Part shown: positions 1 through 11,098 of the stretch, piece after piece
Layout of the letters: the number at the start of each line of letters is the position of its first letter
How positions within the stretch are numbered: position 1 is the first letter of the stretch
From: Ustulina deusta
Taxonomy: Eukaryota > Ascomycota > Sordariomycetes > Xylariales > Xylariaceae
Assembly (NCBI GenBank): GCA_023159155.1
Contig: JAJNNX010000020.1
Coordinates: 682,001-746,000, forward strand
Direction: 5' to 3'
DNA: 64,000 nucleotides
The notes under the pieces: model-generated
Database searches by the model: none
Seen by the model: the letters and a program-made list of their open reading frames with translations, nothing else
Told to the model about the DNA's origin: nothing
Translations under genes and position numbers: made by a program

Positions 1-609
1 CTCCCAATCCCGTGGTATGATAAGGTTGAATAGAAATTGCTTACAATGTAACAGTTACCTTCAGATCCCTGGGCTGACCCAAGACAATGTTTACGATACT
101 TAGCCAGATAGGTCAAGGCAGATCAAATGCAGGTGTTCATCATCAAATGCCAACCATCAACCTCCAAACTCACTCATTCGCGAAAATCGGCGCAGCCTCC
201 TCTGTAAACGATTGCTAATCTTTAGTGGCTGTATTGCGACGCACAATTAGGTATCCTGCGGCTGCCTCCGACTACGTGATGTCTGATGCAGGAGACCCAG
301 GAGGTTTCGGTATCTAAGCTCTCTACACTACCGAGGATGTACACATGTGCAATGCAAGGCGTGATGAGGATCCACTCGAACGCCGGGGATAGCGGGGCCT
401 AAGCCCGGCACTAAATATGGAATTCCGGTGCTGACAAATGGATGTAGATTTCGTCCAAGTACCATGGCGGACAACCAGTAGCACAGCACCCTTGTTCTTG
501 GTTGAACGCCGAAATCAGGACACAGCTTGTATTAACCGATGCCAACCCGATTCATCCGTCAACCCCTTAGTACATCCTTGAAGCGTTGTCTGGCTAATTC
601 TGTTCTCCA
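1..609. other. Intergenic, no gene seen
   Basis: No convincing open frame, tRNA or splice-bounded exon was seen. It contains the upstream region of the Zn2Cys6 regulator that starts at 610. Confidence 0.5.
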
Positions 610-2593
610 ATGCCAATCTCTCGCAAGAAAGCATGTGAGCGATGCAGACTGGCCAAGGCCAGATGTTCCCTTGACCCTGTGTGCCTTCGATGCTTGAATA
701 GGGGTTTGGAATGCAGATACAATGGAGCCTCGCTTCGCGTAGGCCCTTACACTCGACCGCATCTCCTTGGACTGGAACAGACCCCATCCGTGGCCAGCCC
801 CGGCATCACTACGGAAGACCTCTCGGGCTTGTTCAGCTTTCCGGGCTCAAGAGCAACTACCCTAGTGTTTGGGGAGGCCGCTGTCGAGGAATTTGCACCA
901 AACAATACTGAAGTAAATTATTGGGACTCATACTACGTCAATGAGCCTCGGGGTACGTCATGGGACCAAGCTGTATGGAACGGAAGCCAGGGGGAACCAC
1001 ATCCACCACTATCTAGAGACTCCCCGCACCAAGAAGCTCCCCATGATGTTGCCTCGGATTTATTTCCTACGTTCACGTCACCTCGAGACTTGATGGGGGA
1101 ATCTCAATTAACGAACCCTCAACCTCGCATAGCTGCTGTGGTTGCAACTGATGAGTCTGTCGAAACGGCCGCGACTGCAAAAGGTCTACCACGACCGGGT
1201 TCTCCTCCGTCGCCTCGAGAAGAAAACGAAAGAGCTGTAGAGATCGAGCATGAATCAGCGGTCGCGATTTACGTAAAGCGTTACGAGCATCTTCTCGCCC
1301 AACGACCAAGTGTACCAACCGAACGACAGCTGATGGCCAGAATACTCCTAGGTCAGGTAGAGAATTTCCCGATGATGCTGATCCGAGGAAGTAGGCTACC
1401 GCCTTTCATCTACCCCAAATGCGTGTTAAACAACAGACTGTCTCGCCGTTGCACCGCAGCCAATGGAACACACCAGTGCTTGCTCGAGCCACTGGCGAAC
1501 TGTGCTACCTTAACCCAAATGTTCTATAGTCGTAGCTCTGGTAACTCGCAGTTCGTTTGGAAAGCAATATATGATGAGAAAAGGCGCCTATACGAAGAAG
1601 TGAGCCTCCCTTTTTTTTCTTGTACTTCTTTCAGCGTTGTATGGGTAGTATGATGCGAAGTCGATATAGACATTACCATGGAGGCTTTTAAGCGCAACGG
1701 CCAATTCTACTAACCTCAATACAGTCTCATACGTATGACACACCAACCCTTCTAGCAGCCGTCCAGGCACTGGGAATCTACCGTGAGTAATACCCGAGTG
1801 GGCTTTCGCTACCAAGATCCTTCCATCCCAAGTGATGTACCATACTAAGAGCTCTATATATACTTGGAAGCTTCCACATGTTCCTCTGACCAGAAAATAC
1901 TGATTCGAAGTTCTGTAGTCTTAATTCAAGCACAAGATACTGAATCTATTGCCAAGAACGACGCTGCCTCTTTGGCAGTAACATTTTGTGTTAGAGTTTT
2001 TTACTTCTTCTTTCTGAAGATCTGTATTGTGTTTAGAAACTAATGCCTCTCTTTTATATAGGACCTATTATCAATTCTTCATTCCCAGAACAGTAAATAC
2101 AAAACCGATATCTACCAAAATCCAAACTTAAGCCAAGAGTCTTGGGCCATTTACGAGAGCATACGAAGGTAAGCTCCTACATTGTCCAATTAATATGACC
2201 CTCGCCTCAAATTTTCACCTTCTTAATCCATCCGGTAAATTTAGGATCGTAAATTTATGTTATATGATTAGAATGGTACTGGTTATTCAGATTGGGGATC
2301 CTAGGCGTTGTTGTGCTCTACTAGCCTCCCCTTTACCATCCGCTCGGGGCCTTTGGGACCAGGATGCAACTGAAACTTGGGCTATTCGACTGCACAGGTA
2401 TACAAGTCGAATGGTGTCTGATGGAGTGCTGACTTTAGACGATTTACTTTGCTACTCCGGCGGTGGCCACTCGGGAAATAACGATGAAGCAGATGCTCCA
2501 ATCCAGAAGGACTTGGTCACTTGGTGTGAGAGTCTAGACGAGTTTGGAACACTTGTCTGGATGGCATCATTACTGGATCGACAGGCTCCGTAG
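610..2593 (+). CDS. Zn(II)2Cys6 fungal transcription factor, multi-exon
   Basis: A DNA-binding transcriptional regulator, expected in the nucleus. The N-terminus shows a full binuclear zinc cluster, C9-x2-C12-x6-C19-x5-C25-x2-C28-x6-C35, with the basic linker typical of the GAL4-type family. Exon 1 runs 610-1599. A GTGAGC donor at 1600 and an acceptor at 1724 lead to a second exon (1725-1782, encoding SHTYDTPTLLAAVQALGIY). Further small exons follow to about 2168, where the frame reads WAIYESIRR, the conserved ESxRR block of the middle-homology region. An exon from 2272 then continues to the stop at 2593. The middle exons between 1783 and 2100 are the uncertain part. No target can be read. 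The next gene, on the same strand, starts about 330 bases downstream and is uncharacterised. The family call is firm, the exact model moderate. Confidence 0.85.
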
Positions 2594-2920
2594 GGGCACA
2601 CAACTTCTTTTTAATATCGACTGCCTAAAATTGCATTTGCTCATGTGGCCAACTGCAATAACTGACCTGCAAGAAATAGCTGAGCGAAGCAAACAAACAA
2701 ACAAACAGCTAACAAGGACGCCGAGACTGTTCTAGATACCTGGAGCACCTGTGTACTTACTGGTTACATGCCACTTCTCCAGCATCCGTTGCCCCCGAAA
2801 TAACCTCATCGTTACGTCTCCACGACAACAATTCTATTGCTAGCAACACACAACTTGCCTTCAACCACCCTCCTCTAGCAACGCAACGCTAGCGCTACTC
2901 CCGTAGCCCAACCAGCTATT

Positions 2921-5483
2921 ATGATGGCATCTCGGCCTGAAAAGGCATACACCTGCAAGCTTCCTTCTCGAAAAGATGCGTCCTTTCTCAGACCCGTCTG
3001 CCCAGATTGGGCCAAGATCGATCTCATCGGGCAAACAATCATTTTGGCGGAACTCACACCTCACTTCGGCTCTTTCCAAAACACATGCAGAGCCCTAAAG
3101 CTACAATCCAACGAGGTCGAAAGCTTTCTTCTAACCCACCTACAATACCAGCAAGCTTATAAGCGAGGAAGCTTGGTAGCAGAGCAGTGGGGTCGGGACC
3201 AAGCAGCGTCGGCAAACGAGAGCAACGACATTCCCCAGCAACGACCTGTGTTTATATCTCCGTCATCGATTGCACCAGCTTGCGACTTCCTCAAAACCAT
3301 GGGCTATCAAGATCACGTCCCGGCGGTACAAGCATGGACTCGACGAATTATCACCTGGCCTCCGCACATTGACGTAACTGACCTGGATATCTCAAGACTC
3401 GATCAAGCGGACGTCACCTTTCCTCGACCCCAAGCGCAGCGGAAGTATTCTAGGTATACAAGCTCAGTAGGTAACGACACCCGAGCAATGGTCGCGCTTG
3501 TCGGCGCTTGGCGGCCAAGAGGAGATGGGTCCCCAGACACCCGCATATCCTTTATCGATGTGCCGGAAGGTAGTGTTGCTTATGGACCTCGTGGCCCAAG
3601 GCAGCTTGCCAGCGCTGGTCGCTACTACGTTTGCTGGCCGACCAACAGCCTATTATACCACCGATACAATGACTTTGTCCTAGCAAGGAATGCATCTAAT
3701 ATCCTGGAGGATGGAAATAATCGGCTCACGTCACCGAGTCGCAGAGGTTATCGAAACAATAATGTCAGTGATGAATCATCGCAGCCCGATCTAGACGAGA
3801 GCTGACACGCTAACCTCAAGGTTTTTGAAATTGACCAGGAACCATTAATGGCGCATGCAGACTCATCAGCTAATCCCAAGGACATTTTTGGTACCGATAT
3901 GCCTTCTGCTTACAGCATAGAACAAGAAAAGGCAGCTCCCTTTCACTCGCAAACCGAGCCGCAAGGCCCCCCGCGGAAATTGGAAAACCCACAGCTACAG
4001 CAGACATGGGACACTTGGCCTGGTGAGATATTTCAATTCCGACTGCCTTGCAGCTACTCTATCGTCGGACCACTGGGTCATGTACTCACTTTGGATCCAC
4101 CTCAATATGAGAGATACGACAACCTAGGCAATCCACATGGACTTGGAGGCACATACTTTGTTGTACCGCCCCCGAAGACATCTAGACCAGCGACCTTCAA
4201 GATGGGCGATTTGCCCACTCACGTTGCTCTTCGCCTGAAAACTTCCCAGAGATTGGTTATCATCCGTAATGGCATGGTCTTACCTCGTTTTGTCGAACCG
4301 GGAGTACATGAATGGAGCACACGAGAGGGCTTTCTCGACTTTTACGGCGCGCATGGATGTTACGACGTGCTTCAGACAGAAAGTAGCTACAACATTCTCC
4401 CTGTTGCTATTAGAAACTCGCTTGGACAAGGGACCTACCACGAGGATGGGCAGGACAGCGAGCATCATGATGAGTATATGGAACACAGCAGAAACGTGGC
4501 AACAGACCCATCGCCTAACAGAGAAGCTTTGAAGGTATGATTTCTAATTTCTATGATTCCCCTGCCAGGTCTGTCAATGAGCTTGTTCACAAGTATTACG
4601 TTCTGTCCGTACATCTGTAGCGTCGGAAAGCTAGAATCTCTGAATGTAGGATTTGAAGACTGCTAACATCTGGGCCTGAAAGACTCTAGCACCGCGTATC
4701 AACTGGCTAGGCCGCCAGGAAGTCGAAAGAACCCGACTCGAGCGGGAGATCGAAGAGCGTGCGCGAATTGATGTCAGTAATGCAAGAGACAAGGTCCTTC
4801 GAGGCATCGCCTACCAAGACGTTCTCATAGAAGAACGAGAATCTCTAAAGAGGGGATTATACGCGCGAGAGGTGAGAGAGAGAGAAAGGGTTGATGCTAT
4901 TGCTCTTGAGGATACGGCTACGGCACAAAGTGCTCAGAATCGCGGGGTGAGAATGAAGCAGAGCTCCGACAACCAACCCAATCCGAACCCAAGGAATTTA
5001 CCACCATCAAACCCACAATCCGGAGATACTCAGCAGCAGCAAAAGCCAATGTACTCGAATGCCGTCAATAAGCCAGATGTTACTGCCCCAAAGAAGGCGC
5101 CTCCAAAGCGGGGTAGTGGTTCCGGTGCAACGAGGCGTAAGCGTACGAGAAACGATGAAGACGAAGAGTATTCACCGGCACGACCTCGCCCATCTCGGGC
5201 AAGGCAGCCCAAAACTACGCAGAAAACGCTAGGTCCGAGAAAGGCCCAAGAGAAAGCCAGCAATGGCGCTCGTGGTGTCGGAGACCCTCAGTCTCCTCCC
5301 ATGTCCCAGAGCCGCCAAACCCAAACGCCGGGAAAAGGAAGAATGGGGACGAGCGGGGTTGGCCTTGCTTCTACCCGCACGTCTCAGTTACCATCTGATC
5401 CCACGAGAACTCGTCCACGCCGAGCTGCTGTTACTCGAAAGCCTATCGGGCCTCTTCTGGACGCAATTCGGGCTAACAAATAG
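2921..5483 (+). CDS. Uncharacterised large protein with basic, disordered C-terminus
   Basis: I do not recognise a family. Three exons fit well: 2921-3763, 3821-4534 and 4683-5483, about 785 aa. Intron 1 (57 nt, GTCAGT donor, CTAAC branch) removes an in-frame TGA at 3803. Intron 2 (148 nt, GTATGA donor, GCTAAC branch) joins in phase 0. The N-terminal half looks globular and carries no motif I know. Around 4700-4900 there is a charged, Arg/Glu-rich helical stretch that could be a coiled coil. The end is Pro/Lys/Arg-rich and low in complexity, with KR-rich segments that could be nuclear signals. The stop at 5481-5483 sits in a CTAAC-AAATAG context that would also serve as an intron 3' end, and coding-like sequence continues in the same frame after it. 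The true C-terminus may therefore lie further on. Confidence 0.65.
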
Positions 5484-5960
5484 AGTAGTGATACGACGCT
5501 TCACTTATCGATATTTCCTCGGGTGGATGGCCGGGAGACAGTAGCTGGCGCTGTTAATGGGAATGTTGAGAGTGTAGCCAGTAAGAAGGCTCTTCGTACA
5601 AGAACTGCACAGCTTCCTCCCGCCCCAGGGGAATCATTCGGTTACGATCCAGATGAGACCGAGAGCGAGAAAAAGTACCAAGATAGGCTGGTGGGATAAG
5701 CGCTTAAGCAGGGTTACCTCAGCATGCGAACGATTTCAGTCTGCAGGTAGTAGCTACCTCGGAGCGCGTGCGGAGGACTCTTGTAGCCAGTCGACAGAGG
5801 TCATGGGGGACGCGATAAAACGACGGAAAATGCCCTAAAAAGAATACGGCTAGCTCATGCTGGAGCGGTGCGGGGGCTAGAATTTAGGAGGAGTCTGGAG
5901 TTCACTTTGCTTGGACTAGAGCTTGCGCCGGACGACTACGATGAGAACCCGAGATGGTAG
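5484..5960 (+). pseudogene. Coding-like 3' extension of the preceding gene (extra exons or decayed end)
   Basis: In the frame of the last exon, positions 5484-5696 read open, with normal amino-acid composition (for example QLPPAPGESFGYDPDETES), before a TAA at 5697. After stops near 5750-5800 the same frame opens again from about 5800 to a TAG at 5958, including LAPDDYDENPRW. An additional intron ending at the 5481-5483 TAG could join the first part. I see no clean donor, only a weak GTTACT at 5430 that would remove exactly 54 nt. The second part needs another intron or a frameshift. Either the gene has more 3' exons or its C-terminus has been lost by mutation. Confidence 0.4.
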
Positions 5961-6523
5961 ACGAAATTACGTGACTTGTGCCTAAGGCCTTATTGATTGT
6001 GATATTCTTCCGTGTGCCTATAAGCCTCAACTTTTCCTCGTACCCCCCCCCGATTTCTTGTATAGGAAATATAAGGTAATAAGATATATGTAGGACAATT
6101 ACTAAAATAGGTCGACGTTCTCCTCCCGATATTAGTTCTGCCCCTTCGAAAAACTGAGCCCCAAGGCAACCTCCGTTCCACTCAAACGTACTTCCTTCGC
6201 TAAAAACGAAGGCAATCTAACAACTACACATACAGTTCCTTGATTTAGAAATTGGGGTCTGCCGTTTCTTATTGGTTTAACGAGGTAATAACCCATTATA
6301 CGTAGCGCCCCCAACCACATACATACATAGTAGTAGCTACGTCCCTGGCGAACTGGGTCGCGCGACAGTAGAGCTGTCTTGCGTTTCGGTTTCTAATAAA
6401 ACCCCTTTCCCCTCGGCTATACCAACCGGTTTCATTACTCTAACAAGTTCCCTCAAACTTTTAGTTGCCGTGCTTCGATCATTGTCTGTCCACCCTCTCA
6501 AGCCTCCGCCAACAACAACCAAA
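5961..6523. other. Intergenic, no gene seen
   Basis: A short AT-rich stretch with a C homopolymer near 6045. It serves as leader of the membrane protein that starts at 6524. No supported gene on either strand. Confidence 0.4.
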
Positions 6524-7418
6524 ATGTCAACCACGAACCCAAACCTCGGGCCCCTTACTACGGCCTATTCAGCCAGTGGGGAGAATTGTAATTCTATATT
6601 TCAAACTAATGGGGGTTTACTGGAATACGGAACAATCACTGATAGTATATCATGGTGTCAGCCGCCCCGTTTCGTTCCTTGGGGCGGTTATTATTATTCA
6701 CCGGGAATCTGCCCATCTAGCTACACTTATGCATGTTTTGCGCTGCTTGGTGATGGAGGCACGGCTGCTACATGTTGTCCAACGTATGTAACTACTTTCA
6801 CAGAACGATATTAACTTAACACGTAATAGCGGATACGACTGTCGGATCGGACGGGCGCCTTTAGACCCAGGTGCTTGCGGCTCCCGAATACTAATCGATA
6901 GTTCTTTTTCTATTAGCCAGTATATCTCTACGGACTTCGGCACCCTATCAACGACGGTTACAGAATTTTACGCTTCAGGAAACTGGGTTTTCGCGAGTGG
7001 TGTTGTTGTGCGCCGCGCAAATAATGACCCTACATGGCCTACCACTACCAGTTCCACAATCTTGACCTCAAACACTCAGAGTACCAACAGCCCAACATCA
7101 GTAGGGTTTAGGAACATCAGTGTGGATACTGGCCTCACCACTAACGCCAAGGTTGGCATTGGGGTCGGCGTATCACTCGGTGTATTATTCATTATTGGAT
7201 TGATTATAATTGCTTTTTGTATTGGTAAGCGGAAAAGACGGCTGGCACACAAACCTACCAATCAACATCATTCGGATAATACCACGGGGAAATACCAGAT
7301 TCATGACGGACAGGCGCCCTGGGGCAACATGAAGGGAATGCTGCCAGCTGAGTTAGAAGAGCAGAGGAGGCATGCTGAATTGCATGGGCAACGTTCACCG
7401 ATAGAACTGATGAGTTAG
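6524..7418 (+). CDS. Single-pass plasma-membrane protein with Cys-rich outer domain
   Basis: Two exons, 6524-6783 and 6830-7418, separated by a 46-nt intron (GTATGT donor, CTTAAC branch, TAG acceptor), give 282 aa. The ATG at 6524 follows CAACCAAA and is the only ATG in a good context; the longer open frame begins at a GTG. The N-terminal part carries several cysteines (including a CC pair at the splice site followed by GYDC) and lacks an obvious cleavable signal. A Ser/Thr/Asn-rich linker precedes one strong transmembrane helix (IGVGVSLGVLFIIGLIIIAF, translated from about 7156-7220), then KRKRR, which places the C-terminus in the cytosol. The layout resembles fungal Mid2/WSC-like surface sensors and many orphan fungal membrane proteins. 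I see no diagnostic domain, so no function is assigned. Confidence 0.75.
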
Positions 7419-7683
7419 GAGCGGACGTAATTTATCACGAATTAAAGATGTTATGCGATTTTTGTTAACGTAAGGAGGAACGCCTGAGGTGAAACAAGGG
7501 TAATAGTTTGTTGTAGAAACTTTTGAAAAAAAAAAACCCCTTTTGCTGCAAATACGGTGAGGCAAAAGACTTACGGAACCTGTCGCTTCATATCGGCCTA
7601 ACTATACAGATTAACCGATATAGAATTAGACGTAGACATACGGACTGACCTAGCCTCACTGGCCTACCCATAGCCCTACCTAC

Positions 7684-8045
7684 CTATATACGCCCAGTCA
7701 GGCTAGAACAAAAAATCTCTAAAAAAACAGGTTTATCGGTGTTATGTGCTAATGGCCCACCGTCATTGCGTTCTGCGACTGTGAAATCAAGACCCTCCCA
7801 CCAAGCTTGAGGTATGCGGTCCATGTTGTAGGGAGTGCCAGGCAACTCATCGTAATCTCCAAACTCGTCGTCTCTCCCAATTCCAGCATCCGAGGTATCA
7901 GATTCATTTGAACAGCTAGACAAATTGCTATAATACAACCTAGTGTAACACTGCAGTGGACGCCACTTTTCCACTTCATCCTTCGGAAATGATCGCCGGT
8001 GTCCTCATCGTATAGATCCTGATCCTATTCACCCCCAAATCAATA
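7684..8045 (-). pseudogene. Decayed protein-coding fragment, family unknown
   Basis: On the minus strand 7684-7990 reads open with an acidic, clearly protein-like composition (for example DDEFGDYDELPGTPYNMDR and a WWEGLDF motif). Just upstream, around 7990-8040, the likely continuation (LYDEDTGDHFRR) lies in a different frame. No ATG, splice junction or known domain ties them together. The simplest reading is a frameshifted remnant. It could also be the last exon of a gene I cannot assemble. Confidence 0.35.
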
Positions 8046-8289
8046 TTCCTTCAGAAAAGTTGCAACGGCGTGATAGTCATACTGTCCCGTCGAGGTAGCA
8101 GAATAGCACACCGTACATTCGCATCTCTCCTTCCAACTTGGCGCCCATCCCCAAGAGGAAGTGAACCATGTCTTGTGCCTTTGTTTTTAGCGAAGGGGGT
8201 ACTGTCACGTTTAACTAACAAGCCACCTAGTCGAGTCATGGTCCCAAAGGGTACAAGACTCCAAGTTGTGAATCCGCGGGGGATGGCCT

Positions 8290-8830
8290 GAGTATTGAAG
8301 TGGCCACTGTGAGTAGGCTCAGATCCAGGGATGCCCATCGCCCTTACACAAGGAGATATGATGCTAAATCTACACCTGCAAGTACAACGACTAAACTTTT
8401 CAACGGGGAAAATAGTGAATCATCATGGATCGCAATTGAATTTACCGCGATAACTAATCCAAAGAGAATGTGTAACGGTGTTTCCTACTGAGAGGCGAGC
8501 CAGACTGTCAGGCTTGTGTAGCAACAAAATGGCTATGCCAGCACCTTTAGCTACGTACACTCAATTCACTCAATTCCGAAGAAGGCAGAGCTATCCCGAG
8601 TTTTGGCGTGGAATTATTGCTGTCAAGTATATGAAGTCCGAATGTTTATCTGCTATTAAGCCGTTCGTCCTGTTATACGTTGGTGAATCCCCCCTTGCGC
8701 TAGTAGTCCCCATGGCATCCACCCCGACGAACTCTATATGGTGGAAGCTCTGCAACCAGCGGCTCGTGTCTATCGCCAACGTCCCAATCTTTCTTGGATC
8801 GCACTTGGCGATATAACATCCTCTTTCCAA
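8290..8830 (-). pseudogene. Decayed membrane-protein-like fragment, copy A
   Basis: Minus-strand translation gives protein-like pieces in shifting frames: a piece at 8594-8815 containing IADKHSDFIYLTAIIPRQNSG-like sequence, and hydrophobic pieces near 8350-8470 (FGLVIAVNSIAI, VVVLAGVDLASYLLV). Stops and frameshifts break it throughout. About 110-300 bases of it (8290-8560) are recognisably similar to 10082-10330, so the two appear to be diverged copies of one sequence. Confidence 0.35.
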
Positions 8831-8989
8831 AAAGTTTAGCCCCGTGGGGGAGGGTTCATCGTTATCTTCTGGAAAGGAGACTGAAAATCCCCACGTTCCT
8901 ATCTGGTTATGCGATTAAACGGATCGGTTCTCACTCTTCAACCAGAAATAGATAAGGAGCATGTCCGAATACAGATCAAATACCTACCG

Positions 8990-9660
8990 GATACCTGCCA
9001 AGGCAACTAGACCGCTTTTTAATTATTCACGAAGACTTCATCCGAAATGGCGATGGGTGGGCCGACTGGACAAGACGGAAACACGCCGTCGACGAACTAG
9101 AAGCGCATGACCACGGGGTGCGGGTCTCCGGCCTGTATGCCATGCAACGGAAGAGCTAGATTGATCGCGCAGGCTTCCCACATTTTTCGCCCGATGCCCG
9201 TCTCAGGATGGTATGAAACACGAACGAGAAAGGCTGCTATGGGCGGATACCATCCCCCCCCCCCCCCCCCTTTCCCGATGCGGTGGATGGGCATGCCGAC
9301 AATCCTATAGGGCTGAGCCGGCAGATTATATTCATTGGGTTTCGCATACAGCCTAGGGGACTACAACGACTCGAAATGGGGCGACCGATACGGGGAAGGG
9401 AGAAGGCAAGGGAAGCAAGTCTTCCTTGGCCGTGGCGGTTGGGGGACGGAGAGAGCCCTTTTCCGCCCGGGGAATTAGCGGCCCAATAGACGGTCTGCTG
9501 TTCCCAGTAAACCACGGCCTGCTCTATTCCGCCGGTTTCGAGGTGATTCCGCCGTTTGTTGTGTATCAGACACCATCGATTGACCGGATTATGTGGTATT
9601 CAAGCCAACGTCGTCAGAGATTATGAACCCTGTCTGCCACTAAACCTATCAGGTATCGTC
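8990..9660 (+). pseudogene. Decayed open reading frame, family unknown
   Basis: From about 9016 a plus-strand frame encodes RFLIIHEDFIRNGDGWADW and continues to a TAG near 9160. Protein-like sequence resumes in other frames after it (GFAYSLGDYNDSKWGDRYGE near 9350-9400). A 17-base C run at 9254-9270 interrupts it. With nonsense codons, frame changes and a homopolymer, this is best seen as a broken gene. I cannot name the family. Confidence 0.35.
9254..9270. repeat. Poly-C tract (about 17 C)
   Basis: A homopolymer of about 17 C inside the decayed frame at 9.0-9.6 kb. Its length may be imprecise in an assembly. Confidence 0.9.
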
Positions 9661-10014
9661 GCCGAAATGGTGGCAATTATGGGATACCAACTTTGACGCT
9701 AAAACCCGAGTTAGGAAATACTTCCGGGTCGGCCTTTCCACTACACAGCGTTGAATAGCTTTGGCGTTTCCTGAAGATGATGCCGTGTCCCCTAGCAAGG
9801 GATGGACTCCTATCGGCTCGACCGCAAGTTCACCTGCATGCCTGTTGAAAGCCTGACGTGGCAGGAATTCGCTATCAACACGACAAACTTAGGATGGCCA
9901 TTCTCGCTCATGTTTGTTGTTTGCTCCTTTCGTACCACCGCGTAATCAGATCTCGCCTTGGACAATGTCGAAATCCAAGGTAGGGATTGAGTAAAATATT
10001 CGAGTGCAAACACT

Positions 10015-10340
10015 CTACGATGCCCACGCAACTTTGTTGGCTAATAACTTGATGATGCTCGTCAGGTTAGATTGGTAGCGACTATTGAAGTGGATAATGT
10101 GAGTAGACTCAGTTGTGTAGGGGTCCTCACTCTGCCCCTCTACTAGGAGATAGGCCACACCTACACTTCCTAGTATAAATACATGAATTTTTAGAATGTA
10201 GCTTGATTGAGCGTAATAACTAGTTAGCAAGATTCTTTATGATGCTTTAATGATGGACGCTTTCCCGTATTCTTTGTGTTGAACATACCCCAAGTTGAAG
10301 AGCCACAAGATGGCTATACAACCCCTTGTTCAACCACTTC
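10015..10340 (-). pseudogene. Decayed membrane-protein-like fragment, copy B
   Basis: On the minus strand the segment encodes a hydrophobic stretch followed by VAYLLVEGQSEDPY. It matches the frame fragments of copy A (8290-8560) at both DNA and protein level: TATTGAAGTGG, GTGAGTAG and AGGAGATA blocks are shared in order. Copy B is richer in A and T at the differing sites. No intact gene is possible here. Confidence 0.35.
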
Positions 10341-10506
10341 TAGTTCCACTTACCCTACTTCACTATGCCTAACCTGTTTCTAGGTAGCTTTGATGTAAGG
10401 GATATCGCGTAATATGTTACACCAAGTGTAAGCTTTTTTTCAATAATGTCACTTGGGTTGAAAATTTTGAGCTTACCAGTATTTACGTCCTTGAGAATAA
10501 TGAGAA

Positions 10507-10531
10507 GGGGGGGGGGGGGGGGGGGGGGGGG
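10507..10531. repeat. Poly-G tract (about 25 G)
   Basis: An uninterrupted run of about 25 G in otherwise AT-rich DNA. It could form G-quadruplex-like structures and could also be a length artefact of sequencing. Confidence 0.9.
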
Positions 10532-10983
10532 CGAGGTCTTGAGTTGGACACGGCTTTTGGCATCAAGAGGCTAGTTTAAGCAGGTGAGGAATGTAATAGA
10601 GTTGTTGAGATCACATACGTAGTGGAGGCAACTATTCATCTACAGAGTCCTTAGCTAGCGACAAAGGGGCTTCCGCCCTTGAACTGTTTCGGGTCTTCAT
10701 GCGGATTGGCTAATAACGTCCTAAATTATAGAAGAAACTACCGTAGACCAACTATTCTTATCCCTCGCGTGCGAGGACATCATACTCTGTTCTCCTCTCC
10801 CTCCCTTATTTTCTCTTCACATGCCTTTCTACCCTGCCGGGCGCACTGTTTGCGTGCGTTGTTCTACCTGCAGATCGGCCTAGGTGCGATAACCCTTCAT
10901 AACTTTACTGTCTGTTGTTTTGAATCGTTTTTTGCTAGTTTCTTGTCTAGATATTGCTTTTCCGAAGTTTTTCCTTGGGAGCT

Positions 10984-10991
10984 GTATATAA
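10984..10991 (+). promoter_or_regulatory. Candidate TATA box
   Basis: TATATAAG lies about 110 bases upstream of the ATG at 11099, followed by a CA-rich leader. Position and sequence suit a core promoter for that gene. Confidence 0.35.
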
Positions 10992-11098
10992 GTTGGGAGG
11001 GATGGCAGGAGGTAAGTAATTTTGAACACACATCGAAGCTTCTCTATAATCTTACCTTCCATAACAACATCCTCCCTCACCAAAACACATCTCATAAG

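Larger units (their letters stand above)
10341..11098. other. Gene-poor stretch with long poly-G tract
   Basis: No supported gene. It contains the poly-G run at 10507-10531 and, near its end, the likely core promoter of the gene at 11099. Confidence 0.4.

Noticed and set aside
6470..6523. Upstream extension of the single-pass membrane protein
   Set aside because: The extended frame begins at GTG. The ATG at 6524 has the expected context.
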